This document shows positions 52,872 to 62,244 of a stretch of DNA of 64,000 bases, piece after piece (within the stretch, counting starts at the first letter, position 1; each line of letters starts with the position of its first letter). Source of the stretch: Tritonibacter multivorans (lineage in GTDB: Bacteria; Pseudomonadota; Alphaproteobacteria; Rhodobacterales; Rhodobacteraceae). Position numbers and translations under genes: made by a program. The notes below the pieces were generated by a model, which ran no database searches, had not been told where the DNA came from, and was given only the letters and a program-made list of their open reading frames with translations. The DNA is taken from assembly GCF_001458415.1 (NCBI RefSeq), contig NZ_CYSD01000012.1, forward strand, positions 434,001 to 498,000, in the 5' to 3' direction.

Positions 52872-52995
52872 AAATTCTCCTGCTCGCAAAACAAAAGCTG
52901 CCCCGATTGGACCGGGACAGCCTGTCAAAAGCAAGGTCTCACAGCGTAAAATCAGCGCCTCGGCAGGTCCCGGCCAACCGCTCCGGCCAGAGGGA

Positions 52996-53898
52996 TCACA
53001 CCCATTTCGCCAAGGGCGGCAGGCTCATCAGAACCGCATTGGCATCATGGCCCGTTTCCAGACCAAACTTGGTGCCCCGGTCATAGACCAGATTGTATTC
53101 CGCATAGAGCCCACGGTGGATCAGCTGCGCGTCCTTGTCGGCGTCGTCACAGGGCTGGACCCGGCGTTTTTCGATCAGTGGCACATAGGCCGGCAGAAAC
53201 GCGCGGCCAATGTCCTGCGTCAGGGCAAAATCCGCCGCCCAGTCACCGCTGTTGCGGTCATCCATAAAGATACCGCCAACGCCACGTGCCCGCCCCCGGT
53301 GCGGGATAAAGAAGTACTCATCGGCCCAGGCCTTCAGCTTGGGATAAAGGTCATCCCCATGCGGCGCCAGATGCGCCTCTTGGACGCCGTGAAAATGCGC
53401 CGTGTCCTCGGCGTATTCAATGCAAGGATTCAGGTCCGACCCACCGCCGAACCACCAGCCATGAGGCGTCCAGAACATCCGCGTGTTCATGTGCACCGCA
53501 GGCACATGCGGGTTGCGCATATGCGCCACCAAAGAAATGCCCGAGGCCCAGAAACGCGGGTCTTCTTTCATCCCCGGCAGGCCTTTGCGCGCGGCCATTG
53601 CCATCTGCGCACGTTCGCCCAGGGTGCCGTAGACCTCGGAAATATTGACGCCAACCTTTTCAAACACCCGGCCGCCGCGCATGACACTCATCAGGCCACC
53701 GCCTGCATCCGCGCCGCCCTCACCTTCGCGCGTGGTCTCAGTGACCTCGAACCGGCCCGGCGCCATATCGGCAAAGGGGCCTTCGCTGTGGTTGTCTTCC
53801 AGCGCCTCGAAGGCTGCAACGATCTGATCGCGCAGCGCGCGAAACCAGTCTGCAGCGCGGGCTTTTTCAGAGTGCATCTCTTGCGCGGGGCTTGTCAT
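52996..53898 (-). CDS. hemF: Oxygen-dependent coproporphyrinogen III oxidase
   Basis: Encodes 300 residues. Diagnostic segments include VPAVHMNTRMFWTPHGWWFGGGSDLNP (given in part) and YNLVYDRGTKFGLETG. The enzyme oxidatively decarboxylates coproporphyrinogen III using oxygen. It follows the SDR gene on the same strand with 18 bases between and is likely in one transcript. Confidence 0.97.
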   Translation of the reverse strand: MTSPAQEMHSEKARAADWFRALRDQIVAAFEALEDNHSEGPFADMAPGRFEVTETTREGEGGADAGGGLMSVMRGGRVFEKVGVNISEVYGTLGERAQMAMAARKGLPGMKEDPRFWASGISLVAHMRNPHVPAVHMNTRMFWTPHGWWFGGGSDLNPCIEYAEDTAHFHGVQEAHLAPHGDDLYPKLKAWADEYFFIPHRGRARGVGGIFMDDRNSGDWAADFALTQDIGRAFLPAYVPLIEKRRVQPCDDADKDAQLIHRGLYAEYNLVYDRGTKFGLETGHDANAVLMSLPPLAKWV

Positions 53899-53916
53899 CG
53901 ATCGTGTCCTTCAAAC

Positions 53917-54723
53917 TCAGTGCACAGGAACGGTCACCGGGTCCAAAAGCGTGCGACCACCGTCCACTGTGATCACCTGACCGGTCAGAAAGGCCGACGC
54001 CTCAGAGGCCAGGAACAAGGCAGTTTCAGCCAATTCGGTGGGCGCCGCAATGCGACCAAGTGGCGTGTGCTGTTCAATGTCTTCGCGCAAGGGGCGGTTG
54101 CCCTTGAGCACCTCTTTCATCGACGCGCTCATCACCGAGCCAAAGGCGATTGAATTCACCCGGATGCGATGCGGCGCCAGAGCCACGGCCAGCGACCGGG
54201 TCATCTGATCCAGCGCGGCTGACGCCACGGAATAGGCCAGCAGATCCGGGTGCGTCCGGCGCGCCGAGATCGACGAAAGATTGATAATTGTGCCAACCTG
54301 TTCGCCCGCGTCTTCGCTGTCTTCGGACTGGCGGATCATGCGTTTGGCAACCTGCTGGCTGAGCCGCATGGCCGTCATCAGGTTCTGCTGCAACAGCTGT
54401 TCGACCGTTTCATCCTGCGGGTCCAGCGGGTCAGAGGTCACAACCTGCCGTGCCCCATTCACCAGAATGTCGATTTCGTCAAAGGCATCAATGGTCGCCG
54501 ACAGAAGGTTCGCCACCGCCAGACGCTCGCGCATATCGCCCACAAAATAGCGGATATTGCTGTCCTCGGCCTGCTCGCCCAGTTCGGCCAGCAGCGCGGC
54601 CTCATCGGTATCCACAAACATCACATTGGCGCCCGCATTGGCCAGCTGGCGGCCAATCGCAAGGCCAATACCGCTGGCCGCACCGGTGACAATGGCGGTC
54701 TTGCCGCTGATGGAGAAACTCAT
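53917..54723 (-). CDS. SDR-fold protein without the catalytic lysine
   Basis: Encodes 268 residues from MSFSISGKTAIVTGAASG. The Rossmann motif TGAASGIG (13-20) and the active-site Ser (LSSIS, 150-151) and Tyr (Y164) are present, but the YxxxK Lys is Ser (YSVAS, S168), and NNAG reads VNGA. The C-terminal PG-motif and GQVITVDGGRTL are normal. Likely a nucleotide-binding SDR with altered or no reductase activity. It sits before hemF and may have a regulatory or scaffold role; a specific function cannot be given. A Met five codons upstream is an alternative start. Confidence 0.85.
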   Translation of the reverse strand: MSFSISGKTAIVTGAASGIGLAIGRQLANAGANVMFVDTDEAALLAELGEQAEDSNIRYFVGDMRERLAVANLLSATIDAFDEIDILVNGARQVVTSDPLDPQDETVEQLLQQNLMTAMRLSQQVAKRMIRQSEDSEDAGEQVGTIINLSSISARRTHPDLLAYSVASAALDQMTRSLAVALAPHRIRVNSIAFGSVMSASMKEVLKGNRPLREDIEQHTPLGRIAAPTELAETALFLASEASAFLTGQVITVDGGRTLLDPVTVPVH

Positions 54724-54830
54724 CCTAGAAGCCCTCATGTGTTTTGTTCCGCCGCAAAACCGGCTGGCACCGAAGCGGACGTTACCCCGTATACTTCGGG
54801 TTTTGAACAAAATTAATGGTGCGCGACGCC

Positions 54831-55817
54831 CTAGCGTGCCCGTTTGGGACGTTCCGCCAGCAGAACCTTGAAACTGCGATCCCCTGCGACCTCGGTCACT
54901 TTGGCAAAAGCGCCATCCAGCGTTGCCTCGTAGGGCAGATGGCGGTTCGCCACCAGATACAGCCGGCCAGAGCCCACCAGAATGCGCGATGCATTGGTGA
55001 TAAAGGCCTGACCCAGCGACGGCTCGGCGCTGCGGCCCGAATGGAATGGCGGGTTCATGATCACCGTATCGATGCTGGATTTCGCCCCCCAGTCGCGGGC
55101 ATCCGCCCAGTGGAAGGACGCGCGTTCGTCGGTCACGTTCTGACGCGCGCAGATCAGCGCCACATGGTTGGCCTCCACCAGATCCAGCGATTTCACACCG
55201 GCACGTTCAAAAGCCGCCGCCGACAGATACCCCCAACCGGCGCCCAGATCCGCGACCCGTGCGCCCAGCTTTTCTGGCAGTGCCGCCGCCAGCATCCGCG
55301 AGGCCGGATCGACCCCATCGGCCGAGAACACACCAGGCGCGGTGACGAACCCTTCGACAGGGGCCCGCTCTCCGGGCAGCCAATCGGCAAGATCCAGCCC
55401 GGCCTCGATCCAGAACGCCTTGCCATGCGCTTTGGAAATCGCCGCCGACGGTGTTGTGCGCTTTTTCAGCTCTTTCAACAGAGAATCAATGCCCTCGGTC
55501 TTGGCCCCATCCAAGAGCAGCTGACCATCGGTCACTGCCGCCGCTTCGGCCACACGTTGGCGGCATTCCGCCTTGGCACGCGTGGCAAAAACCACCGCCG
55601 CCGCAAAGCGTTCATCGGCAGGAATTTCAGCGGCCACAGCAAAACCCTGCGCGGCCCAGCCGTCATGGTCCGGCTTCAGCGGCTGTACCACCAGCACACG
55701 GTCACGCGGCAGGGCAGACAGGTCATGCGCAGCGGTGGCCTGCATCACCAGAACGCGGCCTTCTTCGGGCACAACAAAGCCCTGCGCCTCTACCGCGAGG
55801 GTCAGACGAATAGACAT
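54831..55817 (-). CDS. rsmC: RsmC-like 16S rRNA guanine-N2 methyltransferase
   Basis: Encodes 328 residues with tandem methyltransferase-like domains. The C-terminal domain carries motif I (VADLGAGWGYLS) and the NPPFHSG motif, typical of RsmC/RlmG proteins that methylate guanine N2 in rRNA. The N-terminal half is a degenerate copy. It starts 56 bases from clpS on the same strand. Target G1207 of 16S rRNA is inferred. Confidence 0.85.
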   Translation of the reverse strand: MSIRLTLAVEAQGFVVPEEGRVLVMQATAAHDLSALPRDRVLVVQPLKPDHDGWAAQGFAVAAEIPADERFAAAVVFATRAKAECRQRVAEAAAVTDGQLLLDGAKTEGIDSLLKELKKRTTPSAAISKAHGKAFWIEAGLDLADWLPGERAPVEGFVTAPGVFSADGVDPASRMLAAALPEKLGARVADLGAGWGYLSAAAFERAGVKSLDLVEANHVALICARQNVTDERASFHWADARDWGAKSSIDTVIMNPPFHSGRSAEPSLGQAFITNASRILVGSGRLYLVANRHLPYEATLDGAFAKVTEVAGDRSFKVLLAERPKRAR

Positions 55818-55873
55818 GGGGAAGTCCTTTCTTCGCCAGTGCGCCGCGCGCCTGGCAGATTAACCGCTTGAGG

Positions 55874-56233
55874 TTACTCTTCTTTTTCCATGGTGCATTG
55901 CAGCGGATGCTGGTGGCGACGGGCATAATCCATCACCTGTGCGACCTTGGTTTCCGCGACCTCATGGCTGAACACGCCAACCACAGCAAGGCCCTTTTTA
56001 TGGACCGTCAGCATGATTTCAAAGGCCTGCGCATGGGTCATGCCAAAGAAGCGTTCCAGCACAATGACCACAAATTCCATCGGGGTGTAGTCATCATTCA
56101 GAAGCAGCACCTTATAGCGCGGCGGGCGCTGGGTGCGCGGACGCGTCTTGGTCAAAAGACCCAGATCGTTTTCGTCATCTGTATTGTCCGACATCATCAC
56201 AGGCTGCTGCATCGCTTCTCGTATTCCGGTCAT
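55874..56233 (-). CDS. clpS: ATP-dependent Clp protease adaptor ClpS
   Basis: Encodes up to 119 residues. The core [22 protein letters not shown] and [19 protein letters not shown] are family hallmarks. ClpS delivers N-degron substrates to ClpA. Several start codons are possible (ATG at 56233, 56212, 56197); the longest is given, with uncertain N terminus. HAD-hydrolase gene is divergent. Confidence 0.93.
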   Translation of the reverse strand: MTGIREAMQQPVMMSDNTDDENDLGLLTKTRPRTQRPPRYKVLLLNDDYTPMEFVVIVLERFFGMTHAQAFEIMLTVHKKGLAVVGVFSHEVAETKVAQVMDYARRHQHPLQCTMEKEE

Positions 56234-56301
56234 ACATGGAAATTCAACACCGGCTTATATAGGCTTTCGGTGCATAAGGAAAAGAGATTGAGAACACTAT
56301 A

Positions 56302-57015
56302 ATGGCAAGACAGATCACGACAGTGGGTTTTGACGCAGATGATACGCTCTGGCACAACGAGCGTTTCTTTCGCATGACGCAGGACCGTTTTGCCGAATTG
56401 ATGATGGATCACACGCCCGAACATCTGGGGCGCGAGGAACTGGACCGGCTGCTTCTGGACGCGGAAAAACGCAATCTGGGCCGCTATGGCTATGGCGTCA
56501 AAGGCTTCACGCTGTCGATGATCGAGACCGCGATTGATGTCTCGGGCCATGATGTGCCGACCACCGTGATCAAGGAACTGCTGGTCGCGGGTCAGATGAT
56601 GCTGTCCTATCCGATCGAACTGCTGCCCCACGCCCGCAACGCAGTTGAGGCGCTGGCGGGTCAATACAAACTGGTGCTGATCACCAAAGGCGATTTGCTG
56701 GATCAGGAACGGAAACTGGCACAATCCGGCCTTGGCGACCTGTTTGATGCGGTCGAGATCGTGTCAGAGAAGACGCCCGAAGTTTATACAGACATTTTCA
56801 ACCGCCACGGCGATGGCGCGGCCCACGCCATGATGGCCGGGAACTCCATGCGGTCCGATGTGGTGCCTGTTGTCGAGGCCGGCGGCTGGGGCACCTATGT
56901 CCCGCACGGTTTGGTCTGGGAGGTCGAACACGCCGAACCGCCCACCGACAGCCCCCGCTACCATGAAATCGCCGATCTCAGCGCCCTGCCCGCCCTTCTG
57001 GACCAACTGGACTGA
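56302..57015 (+). CDS. HAD-family hydrolase
   Basis: Encodes 237 residues. Motif I (GFDADDTLW), motif II (LITKG), a Lys-containing motif III (VSEKTPEVY) and motif IV (AGNSMRSDVVPVVEAG) are in order, with a helical cap. Substrate unknown; YjjG/phosphoglycolate-type phosphatase activity is plausible. It is divergent from clpS; the next gene follows after 7 bases. Confidence 0.9.
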   Translation: MARQITTVGFDADDTLWHNERFFRMTQDRFAELMMDHTPEHLGREELDRLLLDAEKRNLGRYGYGVKGFTLSMIETAIDVSGHDVPTTVIKELLVAGQMMLSYPIELLPHARNAVEALAGQYKLVLITKGDLLDQERKLAQSGLGDLFDAVEIVSEKTPEVYTDIFNRHGDGAAHAMMAGNSMRSDVVPVVEAGGWGTYVPHGLVWEVEHAEPPTDSPRYHEIADLSALPALLDQLD

Positions 57016-57022
57016 ACCGCCC

Positions 57023-57343
57023 ATGCCCCAAGCTGAACTGTACTACAGCCAAGACCTCGCCCTCGATGCCCCTGCGCTGCTGCGGGATATTGAGGCGATC
57101 ATTCACACCCACGACCCCTCGTCCGGGGCCTGCAAAGGGCGGGCCTTTGCGGTGGCAGACACCCATCATCGCCACGTCCTGTTGCAGATTGCATTGCTGG
57201 AGAAAGCGCATCGCACCCCCGCCTTCCTGCAAGCGCTGCAGGACAAATTGGCCCACAGAATCGCGCAGGGCCTGCCGTCGCCCACCGCGCTCGGCGTGGA
57301 GCTGCGGTTTCTGTCGCCCCATTACCTGACCATCGAGGTTTAA
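57023..57343 (+). CDS. 5-carboxymethyl-2-hydroxymuconate isomerase-like small protein
   Basis: Encodes 106 residues from MPQAELYYSQDLALDAPALL. The N-terminal Pro after Met, an internal helix and the LRFLSPHYLTIEV C terminus resemble the CHMI/tautomerase superfamily, in which Pro1 is the base. The match is weak. It lies seven bases after the HAD gene and is followed by a hairpin terminator, so the two form a short operon. Confidence 0.55.
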   Translation: MPQAELYYSQDLALDAPALLRDIEAIIHTHDPSSGACKGRAFAVADTHHRHVLLQIALLEKAHRTPAFLQALQDKLAHRIAQGLPSPTALGVELRFLSPHYLTIEV

Positions 57344-57353
57344 CCGTAAAATC

Positions 57354-57408
57354 GCGCGACCTTTGAGCAGCCCAAGCGTTGCAGGAAGGTCGCGCGCGCA
57401 AGTTTTTT
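57354..57408 (+). terminator. Rho-independent terminator after the small isomerase-like gene
   Basis: A 10-bp stem (57354-57363 with 57386-57395), 22-base loop, then a T-run at 57403-57408. Confidence 0.6.
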
Positions 57409-57592
57409 CCTAACGAAGGCTTAACGAAACCGAGATGTGGTGGGCACCCAGGAACGCCCCGCAAAATATGGACAAATCTCGGATTGGATTTAATTTTCAG
57501 CGAACGCTCAATTGTTTATTCCTTGACCAAGCTGTGTTAGCCTCTTTGCAACCACAAAGAGTCAGTCGAAAAATCGACGACACGAGGCAGAC

Positions 57593-59254
57593 ATGGCAAA
57601 GATCGCGCAGGGTTCCCACAGCCGGAGTCCGGACACCTTTATTGGTCCCCGAAACATGGCAGTCGCCATGCGGAGGTCAGGTGCGGCGCTTTTGTTGGGT
57701 CTGACCCTGCTGGTCGCCGCCCTGACACCGTCCTTTTCGATCGCCGCGCCCTATGCGGCCATGGTGATGGATGCGCGCACCGGTAAGGTGCTGCATTCCC
57801 GCAATGCCGACACCCGGCTTCACCCGGCCTCTCTGACCAAGATGATGACGCTTTATATTGCGTTCGAGGCGGTGCGGAACGGCGAAATCTCGCTCGACAA
57901 GAAAATCACCATCAGCCGCAATGCCGCGGCTGAGCCGCCGTCTGAGCTGGGCCTGCGGACAGGGCAGAAAATCGCTCTGCGCTACTTGCTGCGCGCCGCT
58001 GCGGTGAAATCCGCCAATGACGCGGCCACCGCAATTGGTGAGGCGATCTCCGGCTCGGAAGCTGCCTTTGCGCGTCGCATGACCCGTACCGCCAAATCGC
58101 TGGGCATGACCCGCACGACGTTTAAGAACGCGCATGGCCTGACCGCCAAGGGCCACCAGTCCACCGCCCGCGACATGACCATTCTCGGACGCCATATCCT
58201 CTATGATTACCCCGAGTACTATAATCTGTTCTCCCGCACCTCGACCGATGCGGGGCTGAAGGTGGTCTACAACACCAACCGCCGTCTACTGGGCAGCTAC
58301 CGGGGCGCAGATGGCATCAAAACCGGCTATACCCGCGCGGCGGGCTACAACCTCGTGGCCTCGGCCAAGCGCGGCAATGAACGCATTATTGCCACCGTCT
58401 TTGGCGGCAAATCCACGCCTTCTCGCAATGCCAAAGTGGCCGAGCTTCTGGACCTCGGCTTCCGCCGCGCGCCCTCCTACGCCAAGCTGCGCAAACCGGC
58501 CCTGCCGCGCTACACCGGCAACAAGGACCTTCAGGTCGCGGCCGCCGATCCAAAGCCGAAGCTGCAAACCGGTCCGCTCAAGACCACCATCCGCCCACGC
58601 ATGCGCCCGTCGTCGCTGCTGGTGGCTGCAGCCCAGCCTGCGCCACAGGATCCGGAACTGCAAAACAGCATCAACAGCCTGCTGGCCGAAGTGTCAGCTG
58701 ACACCTCAGCGGAAGACGCAACCGAAATTGAACAGCTGTCGGTGTCGGCACAGGACATCACCGCCCCCGACAGCGCGCCGCGTCCGATCATTGACCTGCG
58801 TCCGCGCCGCGAAACCGCTGTTGCCACAGCAGTTGCCGCAGCTCAGGAGGGCACCGCAGCCGCAGACACCGCTGTGAGCGCCGCTGCACAGACCCCTGCG
58901 GTTCTGGCCCGTTACAGCGGCCCCCGCCCGCGTATGCGCCCGACAGATCTGGCAACCCGCACCGCCGAAGTCGCGCCCGAGGAACCCGTTCTGGTGACCC
59001 GGATTTCCACATCCGGTGGCCGCTATTGGGGCATCAATGTGGGCCGCTATGCCAGCCGCTATCAGGCCGAAAAGGTGCTGCTGCGCACTGCCCTGTCTGA
59101 AATGGAAACGCTGGACGGATCCCTGCGCAAAGTGGTGCAGAGCCCGCGTGGCTTTGATGCTCATTTCCTGGGAATGACCCAGGAAGGGGCTGAAAGCGCC
59201 TGCAGCCGCCTGCGCGCACGCAATGTCTCCTGCGATACGCTTGGGCCTTCTTGA
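57593..59254 (+). CDS. D-alanyl-D-alanine carboxypeptidase with SPOR domain
   Basis: Encodes 553 residues. After an N-terminal signal segment (about 30-52), the penicillin-binding domain has SLTK (80-83), SAN (140-142) and KTG (243-245), the three active-site motifs. A low-complexity linker (about 310-460, Ala/Thr/Pro-rich) leads to a C-terminal SPOR domain (from GGRYWGINVGRYASRYQAEK), which binds denuded glycan at the septum. It trims pentapeptides of peptidoglycan. The ATG at 57593 has GAGG upstream. Own transcript after the preceding terminator. Confidence 0.93.
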   Translation: MAKIAQGSHSRSPDTFIGPRNMAVAMRRSGAALLLGLTLLVAALTPSFSIAAPYAAMVMDARTGKVLHSRNADTRLHPASLTKMMTLYIAFEAVRNGEISLDKKITISRNAAAEPPSELGLRTGQKIALRYLLRAAAVKSANDAATAIGEAISGSEAAFARRMTRTAKSLGMTRTTFKNAHGLTAKGHQSTARDMTILGRHILYDYPEYYNLFSRTSTDAGLKVVYNTNRRLLGSYRGADGIKTGYTRAAGYNLVASAKRGNERIIATVFGGKSTPSRNAKVAELLDLGFRRAPSYAKLRKPALPRYTGNKDLQVAAADPKPKLQTGPLKTTIRPRMRPSSLLVAAAQPAPQDPELQNSINSLLAEVSADTSAEDATEIEQLSVSAQDITAPDSAPRPIIDLRPRRETAVATAVAAAQEGTAAADTAVSAAAQTPAVLARYSGPRPRMRPTDLATRTAEVAPEEPVLVTRISTSGGRYWGINVGRYASRYQAEKVLLRTALSEMETLDGSLRKVVQSPRGFDAHFLGMTQEGAESACSRLRARNVSCDTLGPS

Positions 59255-59390
59255 TCCCGGCGCGCCGCATTCCACGACACAGCCACAAACGCGACCGCGC
59301 CGCGCCAAAGCGCGGCGCCGGGCCCAACAGCCAAGGCTGAATTTGCAATTCAGATGAAGGCGGCGGGAGCGCCCCGCCTGCCCGCGCCCG

Positions 59391-59549
59391 TCAGGGGCGC
59401 GGATGGTCGTCCCATTCGTCACTCAGGATGCGGCGGGCATCGCCATCGGGATCCTCATACTGATTGCTGCGCAGGGTATAGACAAACCCCCACAGTCCCA
59501 GCCCCCCCAGGACCAGTGAAATCGGGATCAAATAAGAAATAACCGACAT
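59391..59549 (-). CDS. ccoS: cbb3-type cytochrome oxidase assembly protein CcoS
   Basis: Encodes 52 residues starting MSVISYLIPISLVLGGLG: one transmembrane helix and a short charged tail with YEDPDGDARRIL. The length and the DPxGDAxRIL segment identify CcoS, required for haem or copper loading of cbb3 oxidase. It follows ccoI by 10 bases and ends the ccoGHIS run. Confidence 0.93.
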   Translation of the reverse strand: MSVISYLIPISLVLGGLGLWGFVYTLRSNQYEDPDGDARRILSDEWDDHPRP

Positions 59550-59559
59550 CAAGCCCCTC

Positions 59560-61749
59560 CTAGCGCAGTCGCAGCGCGTTCAAAGACACGGTGATCGACG
59601 AGGTGGACATTGCCAGTGCCGCGATCAGCGGTGTCGCCAGACCAGCCACCGCAAGCGGCACAGCAATCACATTGTACAGCGTCGCAATCCGGAAGTTCTC
59701 GCGAATGCGGCGGGTCGCTTTCTGCGCCACCCCACAGGCCGCATGGATCGGGGTCAGATCACGCCCCAACAGAACAATATCAGAGGCCACCCGTGCCGCG
59801 TCCAACGCAGACGCAGGCGAGATTGACACATGCGCCGCAGCGAGCGCGGCAGTGTCATTCAACCCATCGCCCACCATCAGCACCTTGTGACCAGCCTCCG
59901 ACAGGGCCTGAACACGGGCGGATTTGTCCTGCGGCACGGCCTCTGCCTGCCAGTCGGTCAGGCCCAGACGTTCTGCCAGATCCTGAACTGCCGGTGCGCT
60001 GTCGCCCGAGATCAGCAGAACGGACTTTCCCGACGCCTTCAGTGCCGCAACGGTCTCTGCCGCGCCGGGGCGCAACGCATCAACAAAGCCAAAGCCACGC
60101 GGCGCACCCGATCCCAGATCCAGCCAGGTCATGGTCTGACGGCTGATCGGCGCGCCCAGCCAGCTTGCCCGCCCCAAACGCACGCGATGCCCCTGCCAGT
60201 GTCCCTCAACACCAAATCCCGGAACCTCGCGCAGGTCCGCGACCGCAGCAGGTGCCACATTCGCGGCGCGCGCGGCCTTGGCAATCGCCTGCGCCAACGG
60301 GTGGGCAGAGCCTGCGGCCAGCGCCGCCGCCACCGCCAGATCCTGTTCAGGGATCTGGTCCAGATTGACCAGCTCAGGCTGGCCCTCGGTCAGGGTGCCG
60401 GTTTTATCAAACACAACCGTGTCGACCTCTGCCAGACGCTCCAGCGCGGTGGCGTGTTTCACCAGAAGCCCCGCCCGGAACAAGCGCCCGGACGCGGCCG
60501 TGGTCACCGCAGGCACCGCCAGCCCCAGCGCGCAGGGGCAGGTGATAATCAGCACCGCCGCCGCAATGTTCAACGCCGTGCGCATATCAAAAGTGAACAG
60601 ATACCAGCCCAGAAACGCCAGCGCCGACAGGATGTGGACCCCGGGCGCATAGAGCTTTGCCGCCCGATCGGCGAGCGAGGTATAGCGCGACCGCCCGGAC
60701 TCTGCGATGGCCACAAGATCCGCCAGCCGATGGAGCGAGGTCTCCTCGCCCACGGCGGTGGCCCGCAGGGTCAGCGGGCCGGTCAGGTTCACTTCACCCG
60801 CCGAAACCACATCCCCCGGGGCTGTGGCAACCGGCAGGGTCTCTCCGGTCAGCAGGGACCGGTCCAGCTCGGAATGTCCCGACACAACCTCCCCATCCAC
60901 CGGCATCCGCCCGCCGGGGCGCACCAACACCATGTCGCCTTCGCGCAGGTCAGACACGGCGACCTCTTCTTCCACACCGTCACGCAGACGCAGGGCACGG
61001 GGCACCTCCAGCGCGGTCAGCTCTTCCGCGGCAGATCGGGCCACCGCCCGCGTGCGATGGTCCAGATACCGCCCTGCAAGCAGGAAGAAGGTCAGCGTCA
61101 GCGCTGCATCGAAATAAGCGTGTTCGCCCGACAGCGTGGTTTCCCACAGCGATGTGACCAGCGCCAGCACCAGCGCCAGCACAATCGGCACATCCATATT
61201 CAGCCGCCGCACCCGCAGCGCCGACCAGGCGTTTTTGAAAAACGGCTGCGCCGCATAGAGGATCGCCGGAAAGGTGATCGCCGCCGAAATCCAATGGAAC
61301 ATATCGCGCGTCGCATCCGTCGCCCCGGACCAGACCGAGATCGACAAGAGCATGACGTTCATCGAGGCAAACCCCGCCACCGCCAGCCGCAACAACAGAT
61401 CACGGCCCGCCTTGTCGGCTTCGGTTGCGCTCAGCGCGGTGAGGTCCAGCTCATGCGCCTCATAGCCAAGGCCCTCGCAGACCGGGATCAGATCGGCAGC
61501 GCGCATCTCGGGCTCGGCCTCGATCAGGGCGCGCTTCAGGGTCAGGTTCACCCGCGCATCGCGCACGCCGGGCACGGCATTCAACCCACGCTCCACTGCC
61601 GAAATACAGGCCTGACAGTGGATGGTTGGCAGGGAAATCGCCAAGCGCGCCTCGGTTGGGGCGTCCTTGACGGGTTCGGTCGGACCTGCCGCGCAGCCCG
61701 GACAGACCGCAGTTTGGTGGCGCAGATAATCAGGATCGACGGCAGTCAT
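59560..61749 (-). CDS. ccoI: Copper-transporting P-type ATPase CcoI (FixI)
   Basis: Encodes 729 residues. N-terminal cysteines CPGC (16-19) precede a HMA domain with HCQAC (44-48). The P1B-type core has ITCPCALGLAVP (CPC in helix 6), FDKTGTLTEG (phosphorylation Asp) and GDGLNDTAAL. It exports copper to the periplasm for cbb3 oxidase assembly. It follows ccoH by three bases and is in the ccoGHIS run. Confidence 0.95.
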   Translation of the reverse strand: MTAVDPDYLRHQTAVCPGCAAGPTEPVKDAPTEARLAISLPTIHCQACISAVERGLNAVPGVRDARVNLTLKRALIEAEPEMRAADLIPVCEGLGYEAHELDLTALSATEADKAGRDLLLRLAVAGFASMNVMLLSISVWSGATDATRDMFHWISAAITFPAILYAAQPFFKNAWSALRVRRLNMDVPIVLALVLALVTSLWETTLSGEHAYFDAALTLTFFLLAGRYLDHRTRAVARSAAEELTALEVPRALRLRDGVEEEVAVSDLREGDMVLVRPGGRMPVDGEVVSGHSELDRSLLTGETLPVATAPGDVVSAGEVNLTGPLTLRATAVGEETSLHRLADLVAIAESGRSRYTSLADRAAKLYAPGVHILSALAFLGWYLFTFDMRTALNIAAAVLIITCPCALGLAVPAVTTAASGRLFRAGLLVKHATALERLAEVDTVVFDKTGTLTEGQPELVNLDQIPEQDLAVAAALAAGSAHPLAQAIAKAARAANVAPAAVADLREVPGFGVEGHWQGHRVRLGRASWLGAPISRQTMTWLDLGSGAPRGFGFVDALRPGAAETVAALKASGKSVLLISGDSAPAVQDLAERLGLTDWQAEAVPQDKSARVQALSEAGHKVLMVGDGLNDTAALAAAHVSISPASALDAARVASDIVLLGRDLTPIHAACGVAQKATRRIRENFRIATLYNVIAVPLAVAGLATPLIAALAMSTSSITVSLNALRLR

Positions 61750-61752
61750 GGC

Positions 61753-62241
61753 TTAGCCTCTCACGTGCAGCTCAATGCGCTGCTGGAATTCGGTGCCATC
61801 TTCAGAGACCGCGCGCAGGCGCAGGACCCATTTGCCGGGGCTCAGATCCACCGGCATCACATGCGCCGTGCCGTCAAAAGTGAAGTCCACCGCGCGGTCG
61901 TCCTGCACATGGGTCGACCGGCCCAGCACCGCCTGCAGGGTCGCAGGCTGCACCGGGCTGCCCCCTGCGTCGCGGATATTGAGGCGCAATTCGCCCCCTT
62001 CCACCACAGCCGACACATCCCAGCCCAACGCCAGCTGCGCGTCGCGGCGGGTGTCGAACTCCTGACTGGCAACGTAAGAATTCTTGACGTTAAGCCCCGG
62101 AAAGGTCCGCACCGCATTCACCGCCAGCGAGATATTGACCGCGATAATGACCCCAAAAGCGCCCACGCAGACCGCCAGCATATGCCAGCCGGTGAATTCG
62201 CGGGGCTTGCGTCCGGTGTGTTCAGCACTCTGATCAGCCAT
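61753..62241 (-). CDS. ccoH: cbb3 oxidase assembly protein CcoH (FixH)
   Basis: Encodes 162 residues. One N-terminal transmembrane helix (about 20-42, starting GWHMLAVCVGAFGVIIAVN) anchors a periplasmic beta domain with NSYVASQEFDTRRDAQLALGW. FixH/CcoH proteins support copper-dependent maturation of cbb3 oxidase. It is three bases downstream of ccoG and upstream of ccoI, the conserved order. Confidence 0.93.
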   Translation of the reverse strand: MADQSAEHTGRKPREFTGWHMLAVCVGAFGVIIAVNISLAVNAVRTFPGLNVKNSYVASQEFDTRRDAQLALGWDVSAVVEGGELRLNIRDAGGSPVQPATLQAVLGRSTHVQDDRAVDFTFDGTAHVMPVDLSPGKWVLRLRAVSEDGTEFQQRIELHVRG

Positions 62242-62244
62242 GGG

